Shown here: one piece after another, positions 16,350-22,148 of the stretch | How the letters are laid out: every line of letters begins with the position of its first letter | Position numbering within the stretch: position 1 is the first letter of the stretch | Assembly: GCF_009360615.1 (NCBI RefSeq) | Contig: NZ_SPEY01000094.1 | Location: 1-35,452, forward strand | Direction: 5' to 3' | Length of the DNA: 35,452 bases | Source: Comamonas sp. | Lineage (GTDB): Bacteria > Pseudomonadota > Gammaproteobacteria > Burkholderiales > Burkholderiaceae_C | Notes under the pieces: generated by a model | What the model saw: the letters and a program-made list of their open reading frames with translations, nothing else | The model's database searches: none | Told to the model about the DNA's origin: nothing | Program-made: the position numbers and the translations under genes

Positions 16350-16544
16350 AGGGTTGCGTTTTTGATGTGCTGCAGCTCGTGCCAAGCTTTCCCTGGCGCT
16401 GACCACGGAAAATTGGTAAAGCAAGCAGCCACCTGCCAGCTGTCGTGGCATAGCTTTGGGATTCTCCTGTTCTGCGGGCACCTTGTGTGCTTCTTTCAAC
16501 AGTGCTTCTTTCATCATGGCGAGATAAGCGCTTGCGTTGTCCAT
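16347..16544 (-). CDS. Small hypothetical protein (65 aa)
   Basis: A short ORF with a good ribosome site: AAGGA seven bases before ATG 16544, within AGGAGAAGGA. The protein begins with an amphipathic helix (MDNASAYLAMMKEALLKEAH), then a charged linker and a basic C-terminus (RAAAHQKRNP). No family is recognised. It sits between the two palindrome arrays, with its stop inside the last GTACCG repeat. The ribosome site and position suggest a real gene, perhaps a small regulator. Confidence 0.5.
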   Translation of the reverse strand: MDNASAYLAMMKEALLKEAHKVPAEQENPKAMPRQLAGGCLLYQFSVVSARESLARAAAHQKRNP

Positions 16545-16934
16545 CTTGAAATCCTTCTCCTAGTCGGGCCGTCTTGAGGCCGGCGTTTTCGGTTCTCCGT
16601 GCTGCTGGTGTCGGTTTCCCGAAGACCGCGCGGGGTTTCTCTATGTTTCCTCATGCTCTTCATCTGCATGTCAGCAGTGCAGTTGCCACCCCATGGATGG
16701 CAATAATGCATAGGACTACAGTTTCTGTAGCAGGGAAACACTTTGTAAGCGCAAATTTCAAAGTGCCCGGAATCCAATGCACATGCGGGATTGCAGCGCT
16801 TTTTGAGATATTCACGGACTACAGTTTCTGTAGTCGGGAAACAGCCTCCGACTACAGTTTCTGTAGCGTTAAAACGCCTCAACGCTACAGAAACTGTTCC
16901 GTAACGCTACAGAAACTGTAGGCCTGATCTGTTT
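16545..16934. other. Intergenic region with CTACAG array
   Basis: A 390-base gap between the winged-helix gene and the 65-codon ORF. The left half (16545-16710) shows no clear gene and must hold the promoter or leader of the 65-codon ORF; the right half carries the CTACAG palindrome array. No initiator-type AT-rich block was identified. Confidence 0.55.
16716..16921. repeat. Iteron-like array: five CTACAG-TTT-CTGTAG palindromes
   Basis: CTACAGTTTCTGTAG is found at 16716-16730, 16819-16833 and 16852-16866. The opposite orientation is at 16885-16899 (last arm degenerate) and 16907-16921. Starts from the second copy on are 33, 33 and 22 bases apart. The third and fourth copies together make a 17-base inverted repeat around a ten-base centre, able to form a long hairpin just past the winged-helix gene. 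The first three copies also share flanking A/G bases and a GGGAAAC or similar tail. Confidence 0.75.
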
Positions 16935-17369
16935 CTAAGATGGTGAGGACTTGACGGCCTCCTTTGCTTCTGCAAGCGTTTTCAGCTCCCTCCATTCGTT
17001 TGTGGCTCCAAGGGCGGAAATGCCCAGCTTTGGCCATTCGTGCATAGGCTCATCCGTGAAGCGGTAGAGGGTGCAAACCTGCCTGCCAAAGGCAATGCCA
17101 CCCTGCCGAGTCACAGCGATCAGGCCCACGGCCTGCAGCTCACGCAGCGCTTTGGACAAGGTTGTCGGTGCAGTCCAGCCGTATGCCTTCAAGTCGCTCA
17201 GTGTGGCGCTGATGTTGCCGTTGTTGGTTGAGGTCAGCTTGCGGCGCATCACTCCATACAGGCTGTGAGCCGAGTACCCGACCACCCTCCAAGCCATCGA
17301 ATCGATGATCTCCCAGTAAATGCGCACATGGCCGCCACGCGGATCTGCGGGCTTGTGGTTACGCGCCAT
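16935..17369 (-). CDS. Winged-helix protein, possible replication initiator or regulator (144 aa)
   Basis: The protein opens with a basic leader and a segment reading HVRIYWEIIDSMAWRV, then a MarR/Rep-like winged helix: LTSTNNGNISATLSDLKAYGW, TTLSKALRELQAVGLI, and a wing with a TRQGG turn followed by CTLYRFTDEP. This layout is common in small phage and plasmid replication or helix-turn-helix proteins, but I cannot name the family. ATG 17369 lies two bases past the preceding stop; the upstream in-frame extension to 17426 lies inside that gene and is not needed. It is the last gene of a tightly packed six-gene operon. The five CTACAG palindromes begin 14 bases past its stop, an arrangement seen for initiators with iterons. 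Confidence 0.7.
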   Translation of the reverse strand: MARNHKPADPRGGHVRIYWEIIDSMAWRVVGYSAHSLYGVMRRKLTSTNNGNISATLSDLKAYGWTAPTTLSKALRELQAVGLIAVTRQGGIAFGRQVCTLYRFTDEPMHEWPKLGISALGATNEWRELKTLAEAKEAVKSSPS

Positions 17370-17371
17370 CG

Positions 17372-17704
17372 TCAGGCATCCTTCCTCTCGCCCTGGCCGT
17401 AGCGCTGCTGTCGCTGGGCCATCCATGCCGCATGCCGCGTGAAGGCCTCATCGTTGCGCAGGCCGTCCCCGTAGTAGTCAATGAAGTCGCCCAGTTCAAC
17501 TAAGTCGGGGTCTTCGGACTCTTCAGGGGGCATGCGCGGCATGGCTGCAATCACGGCTTTGGCCGCGAGCTCGACCGCGTACATCATTGGTTCGTAATCG
17601 GCCTTTCGGACACGGCCACGGCTCACGCAGCGCAGGATGGCATTGAGGCTCAGGCCGGCCTTGTCGTAGTCGCTCAGGGCGTCAAAGTCAGCAGCACAGT
17701 TCAT
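17372..17704 (-). CDS. Hypothetical protein (110 aa), operon gene 5
   Basis: No family is recognised. A soluble, acidic, mostly helical protein with an Ala-rich helix (YAVELAAKAVIAAM), a Pro/Glu-rich acidic loop (PPEESEDPDLVELGD) and a basic C-terminus rich in Gln and Arg (AQRQQRYGQGERK). Its ATG overlaps the preceding stop in an ATGA, and its stop is two bases before the winged-helix start, so translation is coupled on both sides. Such small proteins are typical of phage early operons. Confidence 0.65.
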   Translation of the reverse strand: MNCAADFDALSDYDKAGLSLNAILRCVSRGRVRKADYEPMMYAVELAAKAVIAAMPRMPPEESEDPDLVELGDFIDYYGDGLRNDEAFTRHAAWMAQRQQRYGQGERKDA

Positions 17705-17907
17705 TGGTGCACCTCAACGCGCTTGACGCTGATGCCAATGGCTTCGGGTCGTTGGTCGATCGCGGCCACTGCTGCTGCCATTGCCTGAGCAGACGTAGCG
17801 AAGGAACCGGGCAGGAGCTCCTGATAGCTAGCGGTCGTGCCATCGGGCAGAGGTTCTCCCTGAAAATCAAGAAAGGGGAACCATTGCACTTTGGAGGATG
17901 TATTCAT
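17701..17907 (-). CDS. Hypothetical protein (68 aa), operon gene 4
   Basis: A small protein with a strand-rich first half (VQWFPFLDFQGEPLPDG) and an alanine-rich helix (TSAQAMAAAVAAID), ending in a basic strand (SVKRVEVHQ). The layout could be a small alpha/beta fold; no family is recognised. It overlaps both neighbours by four bases (ATGA at each junction). No membrane segment or signal peptide. Confidence 0.6.
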   Translation of the reverse strand: MNTSSKVQWFPFLDFQGEPLPDGTTASYQELLPGSFATSAQAMAAAVAAIDQRPEAIGISVKRVEVHQ

Positions 17908-18245
17908 GTCGCACCTCCAATGCGCTCAATACCGTCCATCGTTGCCCAGGCGGTGGGATTGCCCAGCACCGGAGTCTTGGACATTTCATCTGCCAGGGAG
18001 CCGATCAGGCTCACAAGGTGCTGCGCCATGAACAGGTCATTGCCCGCCCGGACCACGCCGCCGGTGTTCTCGAGCTCAGCGCGCGCATCCGCCAGGAAGT
18101 CGCGCAGCGCAATGCACTGCCCGGCGATGGTGGTGAATACCGTTTCAATATCCTTGGCGCGATGGATATAGCCAAGCTTGGCAGCCGTGTGCGGGCAAGG
18201 GGCTGCTGGTGGTCTGGCCGAGCTGAAGGTCTTGTCTGTCTTCAT
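17904..18245 (-). CDS. Hypothetical helical protein (113 aa), operon gene 3
   Basis: No family is recognised. After a flexible N-terminus (about 1-25) the protein is made of amphipathic helices (DIETVFTTIAGQCIALRDFLADA, then DLFMAQHLVSLIGSLADEM), suggesting a small helical bundle. It overlaps the previous and next genes through ATGA junctions. The helix pattern resembles operon genes 1 and 2, so the three could be diverged paralogues. Confidence 0.62.
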   Translation of the reverse strand: MKTDKTFSSARPPAAPCPHTAAKLGYIHRAKDIETVFTTIAGQCIALRDFLADARAELENTGGVVRAGNDLFMAQHLVSLIGSLADEMSKTPVLGNPTAWATMDGIERIGGAT

Positions 18246-18577
18246 GCTGCACCGCCTTTCTTCCTAATAGATCCGATCCATTCGACTCCCCCACCAAACC
18301 GGTTTTCCCCTAGAGCCTTGTCAGTCGCGCAGCCGATGCTTTGGCCCATCGCGAGAGCTGCGTCCATGAGCCGCTCGCGCTCCGATGCATCGCGACAGTC
18401 CTTAGCCATCAAGAGATGGCTTTTAAGCGCGTTCGTCTGGCATGCAATCACATCTATGAACATCAGAAGTTGGTCATAGCTATATTTACCAGCCTCGGCG
18501 GCCTCGAAGCGGTCACCAGATTTCGAGCAAGGCTCCGCCTGCACTGCCACGCGGGCAGCGTTTTTACGTGCGTTCAT
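18242..18577 (-). CDS. Hypothetical helical protein (111 aa), operon gene 2
   Basis: No family is recognised. A basic N-terminus (MNARKNAARVA) is followed by two or three amphipathic helices (YDQLLMFIDVIACQTNALKSHLLMA, then ERERLMDAALAMGQSIG) and a Gly/Lys-rich end. ATG 18577 has a strong GGGAGGG site that overlaps the end of the preceding gene, and its stop overlaps the next start (ATGA). Confidence 0.62.
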   Translation of the reverse strand: MNARKNAARVAVQAEPCSKSGDRFEAAEAGKYSYDQLLMFIDVIACQTNALKSHLLMAKDCRDASERERLMDAALAMGQSIGCATDKALGENRFGGGVEWIGSIRKKGGAA

Positions 18578-18580
18578 GGT

Positions 18581-18796
18581 TTAGCCCTCCCGCTTCAGTT
18601 CGAGAGCGCGCAGGGCGTCAATGGCTTGCTGGGCTTCGGCGAGGAAGTTCAGGGCGAACAGGTACATGGGCTCATTGGCCGTGAGCATGGCTTTGCAGCG
18701 GCTCAGGCTGTTCACGGCCTGCATGTGCAGTTGGATGGGGTCAGGGGTGCCCGTGGTAGGCAAGATGGACGCAGCAGCGCGTGGAGAGGTAGCCAT
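18581..18796 (-). CDS. Hypothetical helical protein (71 aa), operon gene 1
   Basis: The frame stays open to 19084, but ATG 18796 has a GGAGG five bases ahead, the best ribosome site in this region, and the upstream extension is Pro/Arg/Ser-rich with no structure. The short form is a two-helix protein (HMQAVNSLSRCKAMLTAN, then LFALNFLAEAQQAIDALRALEL). It starts the six-gene minus-strand operon. Function unknown. Confidence 0.62.
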   Translation of the reverse strand: MATSPRAAASILPTTGTPDPIQLHMQAVNSLSRCKAMLTANEPMYLFALNFLAEAQQAIDALRALELKREG

Positions 18797-19087
18797 GAAG
18801 GCCTCCAGGTGGGTTCGGTTTGCTACAACCACCACCCCCCACGCCAATGGAAGGCGGCAGCTCGGACAGGTTGGCGTACCGGGAACCTCCTGCGAGAACC
18901 GGTGGGCGCAAGGCCCCCCGTCCGAGCCACCATAAACTGAGGGCACAGACAAGAAAGCCGCAGACTCTGCGAAAAGAGACCACGGCTTACGTCGTGGAGA
19001 TTCAACGGGACGCCAATCCCGATCACGCTTAACAGGCGCGATGTGGGAATTGTAGCGCTCACGCGTTGCAATGCAAGGGGTCATGGC
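18797..19087. other. Gap between the Rha/KilAC gene and the six-gene operon
   Basis: About 290 bases, probably the leader and promoter region of the six-gene operon. A CCACG-GCTTA-CGTCGTGG imperfect palindrome lies near 18981-18998. No promoter hexamers are convincing. In-frame ORF extension across it is rejected because of the strong internal ribosome site at 18796. Confidence 0.45.
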
Positions 19088-19888
19088 TCAATCCTCCGCC
19101 GCTTCCTGCGCGGCCTGGTGCTGGTCCCAGAGGCGAGCAATCCATTCCAGGCCCTTGGCCGTGAACTTGTAGTGCACATAGGCATGCGAGCTATCACCGT
19201 GCTCGGCGGTGCCGGTCTTGGCTTCAAAGCGGCCGTTATGGATGTGCTCTGCCTTGGGGGTCAACACTCCCGACGGCGTGCGATACATCAGGCCACGATC
19301 CAGCAGAAAGGCAGTGAGATCAGGCTGTTTGGCCTTAAGCACCTTGCACACCTGGCGCAGGCCCATGCTGCCGCTCTCGGCCTGCACGTAGCGCGCCACG
19401 AACTCGACCATGGGCGCGGCCTGGGCCAGCTGCGCAGCAGCCCTCTGTTCGCCTTCCTTGGCATCAGCCCATGCGCGAGCCGCCGCCACTGGATCTGCAA
19501 AGTTGGGAAGTGCTGGGACCACCTGGGCCTCCAGCTCCTGCCAGCGGGCAACAACGCGGCGGCGCAAAGGTACGCTGTAGCCCGACAACAGCGTGTAGGT
19601 GAGTTCGCGGCCCAGATGGAATGCCGTGGTGTAGCCGCGCCCGTCCTTGTCCTCGCGGACATGATCCAGTTCTGGATCATCGACCAACGAATCCAGCATG
19701 GCGCGAATGTCGCGGTTCACATGGCTGAGTTCCTTGCCGGTCAGGTCCGCGATCTCGCGGCTGCTCATCGTCAGCGGGCCTTGGTCATGACATGGTTCCG
19801 CCCAAAAGCAGGTGGTAGGATTGGCGCTATTACGAGTGGCGCTCAGTTCTGCATTTTTGTGGGGCTGGGCGTTTTTTTGTGTGTACAT
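19088..19888 (-). CDS. Rha-family N-terminus fused to KilAC antirepressor domain (266 aa)
   Basis: The N-terminal half (about 40-125) matches the Rha phage regulatory family (MSSREIADLTGKELSHVNRDIRAM, then GRELTYTLLSGYSVPLRRRVVARW). The C-terminal half (about 165-250) matches the ANT/KilAC antirepressor domain (LRQVCKVLKAKQPDLTAFLLDRGLMYR, then VHYKFTAKGLEWIARLW). Such proteins counter phage repressors or act in early regulation. ATG 19888 has AGGAG eight bases ahead; the longer frame to 19963 is not needed. The first codons lie in a hairpin sequence also found upstream of the small HTH gene. No CI-like repressor is visible as its target, so it may act on a helper or resident phage; that is inference. 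Confidence 0.85.
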   Translation of the reverse strand: MYTQKNAQPHKNAELSATRNSANPTTCFWAEPCHDQGPLTMSSREIADLTGKELSHVNRDIRAMLDSLVDDPELDHVREDKDGRGYTTAFHLGRELTYTLLSGYSVPLRRRVVARWQELEAQVVPALPNFADPVAAARAWADAKEGEQRAAAQLAQAAPMVEFVARYVQAESGSMGLRQVCKVLKAKQPDLTAFLLDRGLMYRTPSGVLTPKAEHIHNGRFEAKTGTAEHGDSSHAYVHYKFTAKGLEWIARLWDQHQAAQEAAED

Positions 19889-19943
19889 GGTCAGCTCTCC
19901 TGAGGTCGGCCGCGCTCGGCCAGGTCGAGAACGGAATCGAGCA

Positions 19944-20201
19944 TCAGGCGGTCCCCAAGACACGGCGGATATCTGCTACTGGCCAGAACAGGCGACGGCC
20001 CACGCGCCGAGGGCGGACAAGCCCGTCTTCATTGCATGCCCAGATTCGTAGGGTGGTCGCTTTGCGCAGCAGATAGTGAGCTGCTTGGTCGGTGTCCACG
20101 TAGGGGGCCGTCACGGACTCCAACGGAGGGAAATCCACTGGGCCGGTAGCTTTGCGCTTTGTGCTGGCGTCCTTGGCCTTCAAGTCTGTTTGCTTGGTCA
20201 T
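19944..20201 (-). CDS. Excisionase-like / AlpA-type DNA-binding protein (85 aa)
   Basis: A basic leader (about 1-30) is followed by a MerR-like winged helix: VDTDQAAHYLLRKATTLRIWAC, then GLVRPRRVGRRLFWPVADIRRVL, the strand-turn-strand and tail typical of excisionase/AlpA proteins that bend DNA at attachment sites or activate integrase. ATG 20201 is favoured over the TTG one codon earlier because AAGGTG sits five bases ahead. It lies 155 bases from the integrase on the same strand, the expected place for a recombination directionality factor. Confidence 0.75.
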   Translation of the reverse strand: MTKQTDLKAKDASTKRKATGPVDFPPLESVTAPYVDTDQAAHYLLRKATTLRIWACNEDGLVRPRRVGRRLFWPVADIRRVLGTA

Positions 20202-20355
20202 CAATGCACCTTTGAACTCATTTAAGTTAATCGGGTGCTTACCAATGCTATGGAGACTTTTCGAGTTTTAGCGAGTAGGGCATATCTATGGACGGGAGGC
20301 CTTATGCCGTAAGGGAAGCGAGCGCATTCAAAGGCATTTTTTGATGGGAGTACCG

Positions 20356-21672
20356 TCAAACGGCGCGCAGTTTTCCGGGCAGTGCTTGTGCATCGAACTG
20401 CACTTCAGCTTGCTCCAGTATCCAGGCCTCAATGCGTTCGTGATGCAGGCGCAAAAGATCCAGAGGGCGAACGGTGTAATGCTTTTCGGCGGTTGCGCTG
20501 GGTTTGTGCCCTTGAATCTGGGCCACTACGCCGGCTGGCACTTCCAGCCATTCCGTGAGGCTCTTGAAGCTGCGGCGTAGGCCATTCAGGGTGAGGTGTG
20601 GAATGCCGGCCACCTGGCAGGCGCGGTCGTGGGCATGGTTCGGCTCCGTAATAGGAGCATCCTCCGCGCGGTTGCTGGCGAACACGTGGCGACTTCTTCG
20701 GGGCAGGCTGGCCAGAAGGTGGTGAATGTAGGGCGTCAGTGGAATGACGCGTTCACCTTCCACCTTGTCGCGAATCGTCATGCCGCGCCATTGAGTGTTT
20801 ATATCCTCCCACTCCATGGCCTGGATCTCCCCCGGGCGTGCGCCGGTCAGCAAGACCACTTGGAGGTAAGCGGAGATGGTCGGATTGCGCAGAGCCCGTA
20901 CTGCATCAAACCAGGATGCCAACTGCTCACGCAGCAATGCGTCCTGCTTTGCACCGGCTTTTCCCAGCGACTCGCGCGCCTTACGCGTTTTGGCGGGGTT
21001 GATGTTGGGGACAACGGCGGCATAGTCTGGATGCTCTGAGCACCAGGCTAGGAAAGCACGCAGTAAGCGCCAGGCTAGACGGGCTACAGTAGGACGGGCC
21101 TGCCCCTCCTGTGCGGCCCACGCTTCGATGGTGGAGGTGGTCAGGTCGCGAAGAGGTAGAACAAGCAGGGGGTGTAAAGGGCCTGCACTGGTCTTGCCGC
21201 GGCCTCGTGTGCCTCGAGCAGAAACTTGGCCCCCAGCTCGAGCTAGGCGCACATGGTCGCCAAGATGATGCTCACCCCAATGACGCTTGCGCTCTTCAAT
21301 GTAGGCGTTCCAGGCAACGCCAGCAGTAACCGCCTGGACCTTGGCCGCTTCCTGCCTTGCCTTTGTTTCCTGGGTCTGTTGCTGCTCAACCTCCCGAGGG
21401 TCCAATCCCTTGTCGATCATGACCGAGTAGGCGCGGGCCTGCTCTCTGGCTTGTTCAAGCGTCCATGCCTCGATCGTGCCGATGGACAGGCGCAGGGTCT
21501 TGCCATGCAAGCGGGACTCAAAGGCGTAGGTTTTGCGGCCTGTTGGTGTGGCGCGCAGCAGGAGGGTGGGGACGTCCGTATCCCAAAGGAATTTCTGAGA
21601 CTTGCCAGGCGGGCAGCTGAATGCAGCCACGCGGCCTGCGGTCAGTCGAACCCTGTTTGTTGCTTCAGCCAT
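20356..21672 (-). CDS. int: Tyrosine recombinase (phage/satellite integrase)
   Basis: A 438-residue integrase that would join the element to the tRNA 3' end. It has an N-terminal arm-binding domain of the DUF4102 type (about 1-90), a core-binding domain (about 115-235) and a catalytic domain. Visible active-site residues are R279 (TGARPGE), R366 (LRRSF), H389 (QGHKP) and nucleophile Y399 (EKHY). The residue before LRR that is normally His (HxxR box) is Asn363, read as AAT at 20584-20586. The gene begins 18 bases inside the right arm-type repeat and 154 bases from the right attachment repeat, the usual layout. Apart from N363 it is full length and intact. Confidence 0.95.
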   Translation of the reverse strand: MAEATNRVRLTAGRVAAFSCPPGKSQKFLWDTDVPTLLLRATPTGRKTYAFESRLHGKTLRLSIGTIEAWTLEQAREQARAYSVMIDKGLDPREVEQQQTQETKARQEAAKVQAVTAGVAWNAYIEERKRHWGEHHLGDHVRLARAGGQVSARGTRGRGKTSAGPLHPLLVLPLRDLTTSTIEAWAAQEGQARPTVARLAWRLLRAFLAWCSEHPDYAAVVPNINPAKTRKARESLGKAGAKQDALLREQLASWFDAVRALRNPTISAYLQVVLLTGARPGEIQAMEWEDINTQWRGMTIRDKVEGERVIPLTPYIHHLLASLPRRSRHVFASNRAEDAPITEPNHAHDRACQVAGIPHLTLNGLRRSFKSLTEWLEVPAGVVAQIQGHKPSATAEKHYTVRPLDLLRLHHERIEAWILEQAEVQFDAQALPGKLRAV

Positions 21673-21689
21673 GGCGCACTCTCGCGGGT

Positions 21690-21707
21690 TGTAGGCAATC
21701 TGTAGGC
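21690..21707 (+). repeat. Arm-type integrase site, right end (TGTAGGCAATCTGTAGGC)
   Basis: Identical over 18 bases, and in the same orientation, to 8099-8116. It lies immediately upstream of the integrase start, so integrase binding here could also repress its own transcription. The AT-rich 21708-21825 segment that follows would suit DNA bending at the attachment site. Confidence 0.6.
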
Positions 21708-21825
21708 GGTTTAGATAAACATTGATATGTATAAATTAACAGTTCATGCAGTGTGATTGCGATGTAACCCATTGATTGATATATATCGATGAGCGTCATT
21801 CTATCTCGATCAACATCAGTTGGAC

Positions 21826-21874
21826 AGGACTCATAATCCTTTGGTCGTCGGTTCAAGTCCGCCACGCCCTACCA
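21826..21874 (+). repeat. attR: right copy of 49-bp attachment repeat
   Basis: A 49-base copy of the tRNA 3' half, identical to 7992-8040. Without the 5' half it cannot form a tRNA. This is the original host 3' half, displaced by integration; the host terminator follows at once. Confidence 0.93.
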
Positions 21875-21881
21875 GGTGCAC

Positions 21882-21917
21882 AAAAGCCTGCCCATCTCAT
21901 CGATGGCAGGCTTTTTC
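21882..21917 (+). terminator. Displaced host tRNA terminator
   Basis: Stem AAAGCCTGCC / GGCAGGCTTT with a 12-base loop and a T run, eight bases after the right attachment repeat. It is very like the terminator at 8053-8087, which now serves the intact tRNA. Confidence 0.85.
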
Positions 21918-21972
21918 TTTGCCTGAATGCGAAAAAGTTGCCAATTTGCTCCGGCGGCCGTTTCTGCGCTGC

Positions 21973-21978
21973 TAGAAT
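21973..21978 (+). promoter_or_regulatory. Possible -10 box (TAGAAT) of tRNA-Arg
   Basis: TAGAAT sits 11 bases before the mature tRNA 5' end. No well-spaced -35 hexamer is evident, so confidence is limited. Confidence 0.35.
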
Positions 21979-21989
21979 ACAACCCTGTT

Positions 21990-22066
21990 GCGGCTGTAGC
22001 TCAGCTGGATAGAGTACTTGGCTACGAACCAAGGGGTCGTGGGTTCGATTCCTGCCAGCCGCACCA
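21990..22066 (+). tRNA. tRNA-Arg (ACG anticodon)
   Basis: A 77-nt cloverleaf with encoded CCA. The acceptor GCGGCTG pairs with CAGCCGC, the anticodon loop contains ACG, and the T loop is TTCGATT. In bacteria the ACG anticodon is edited to ICG by TadA and reads CGU, CGC and CGA. It follows the displaced host tRNA 3' fragment, so before integration the two tRNA genes lay in tandem. Confidence 0.96.
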
Positions 22067-22075
22067 CAAAACGTC

Positions 22076-22108
22076 AAGCCTCAGAACTGCAAAGTTCTGA
22101 GGCTTTTT
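22076..22108 (+). terminator. Terminator after tRNA-Arg
   Basis: AAGCCTCAGAACT pairs with AGTTCTGAGGCTT around a short loop (GCAA), followed by a T run broken by one C. It ends tRNA-Arg transcription; on the opposite strand it could also serve the converging histidine kinase gene. Confidence 0.88.
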
Positions 22109-22148
22109 CGTTTTTTTCCTCAGCTTGGCCGCCTGTTGCTGGCTCGCT

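Larger units (their letters stand above)
7992..21874. mobile_element. tRNA-integrated prophage-like or satellite-like element, about 13.9 kb
   Basis: Boundaries are set by a perfect 49-bp direct repeat of the tRNA 3' half (7992-8040 and 21826-21874), with the integrase reading inward next to the right copy. Contents, right to left and almost all on the minus strand, are integrase, excisionase-like gene, Rha/KilAC gene, six-gene small-ORF operon, a 65-codon ORF, a small HTH gene, a plus-strand HExxH gene, the tape-measure gene, a GT-A-like gene and three unknown genes. No terminase, portal, protease, capsid, tail tube, baseplate, lysis or CI-type repressor gene was recognised. The size and gene set fit a degraded prophage or a phage satellite. 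Confidence 0.9.

Noticed and set aside
16187..16432. 81-codon minus-strand ORF with PPHGT peptide repeats
   Set aside because: The peptide repeats are a by-product of the GTACCG DNA repeats; it has no ribosome site and overlaps the better-supported 65-codon ORF.
16223..16921. CRISPR array
   Set aside because: Repeats are 15-19 bp palindromes with short and unequal spacing, two unrelated motifs, no cas genes and no spacer-sized unique segments of constant length.
18797..19084. Longer 167-residue form of operon gene 1
   Set aside because: ATG 18796 has a GGAGG five bases ahead and the extra 96 residues look non-coding.
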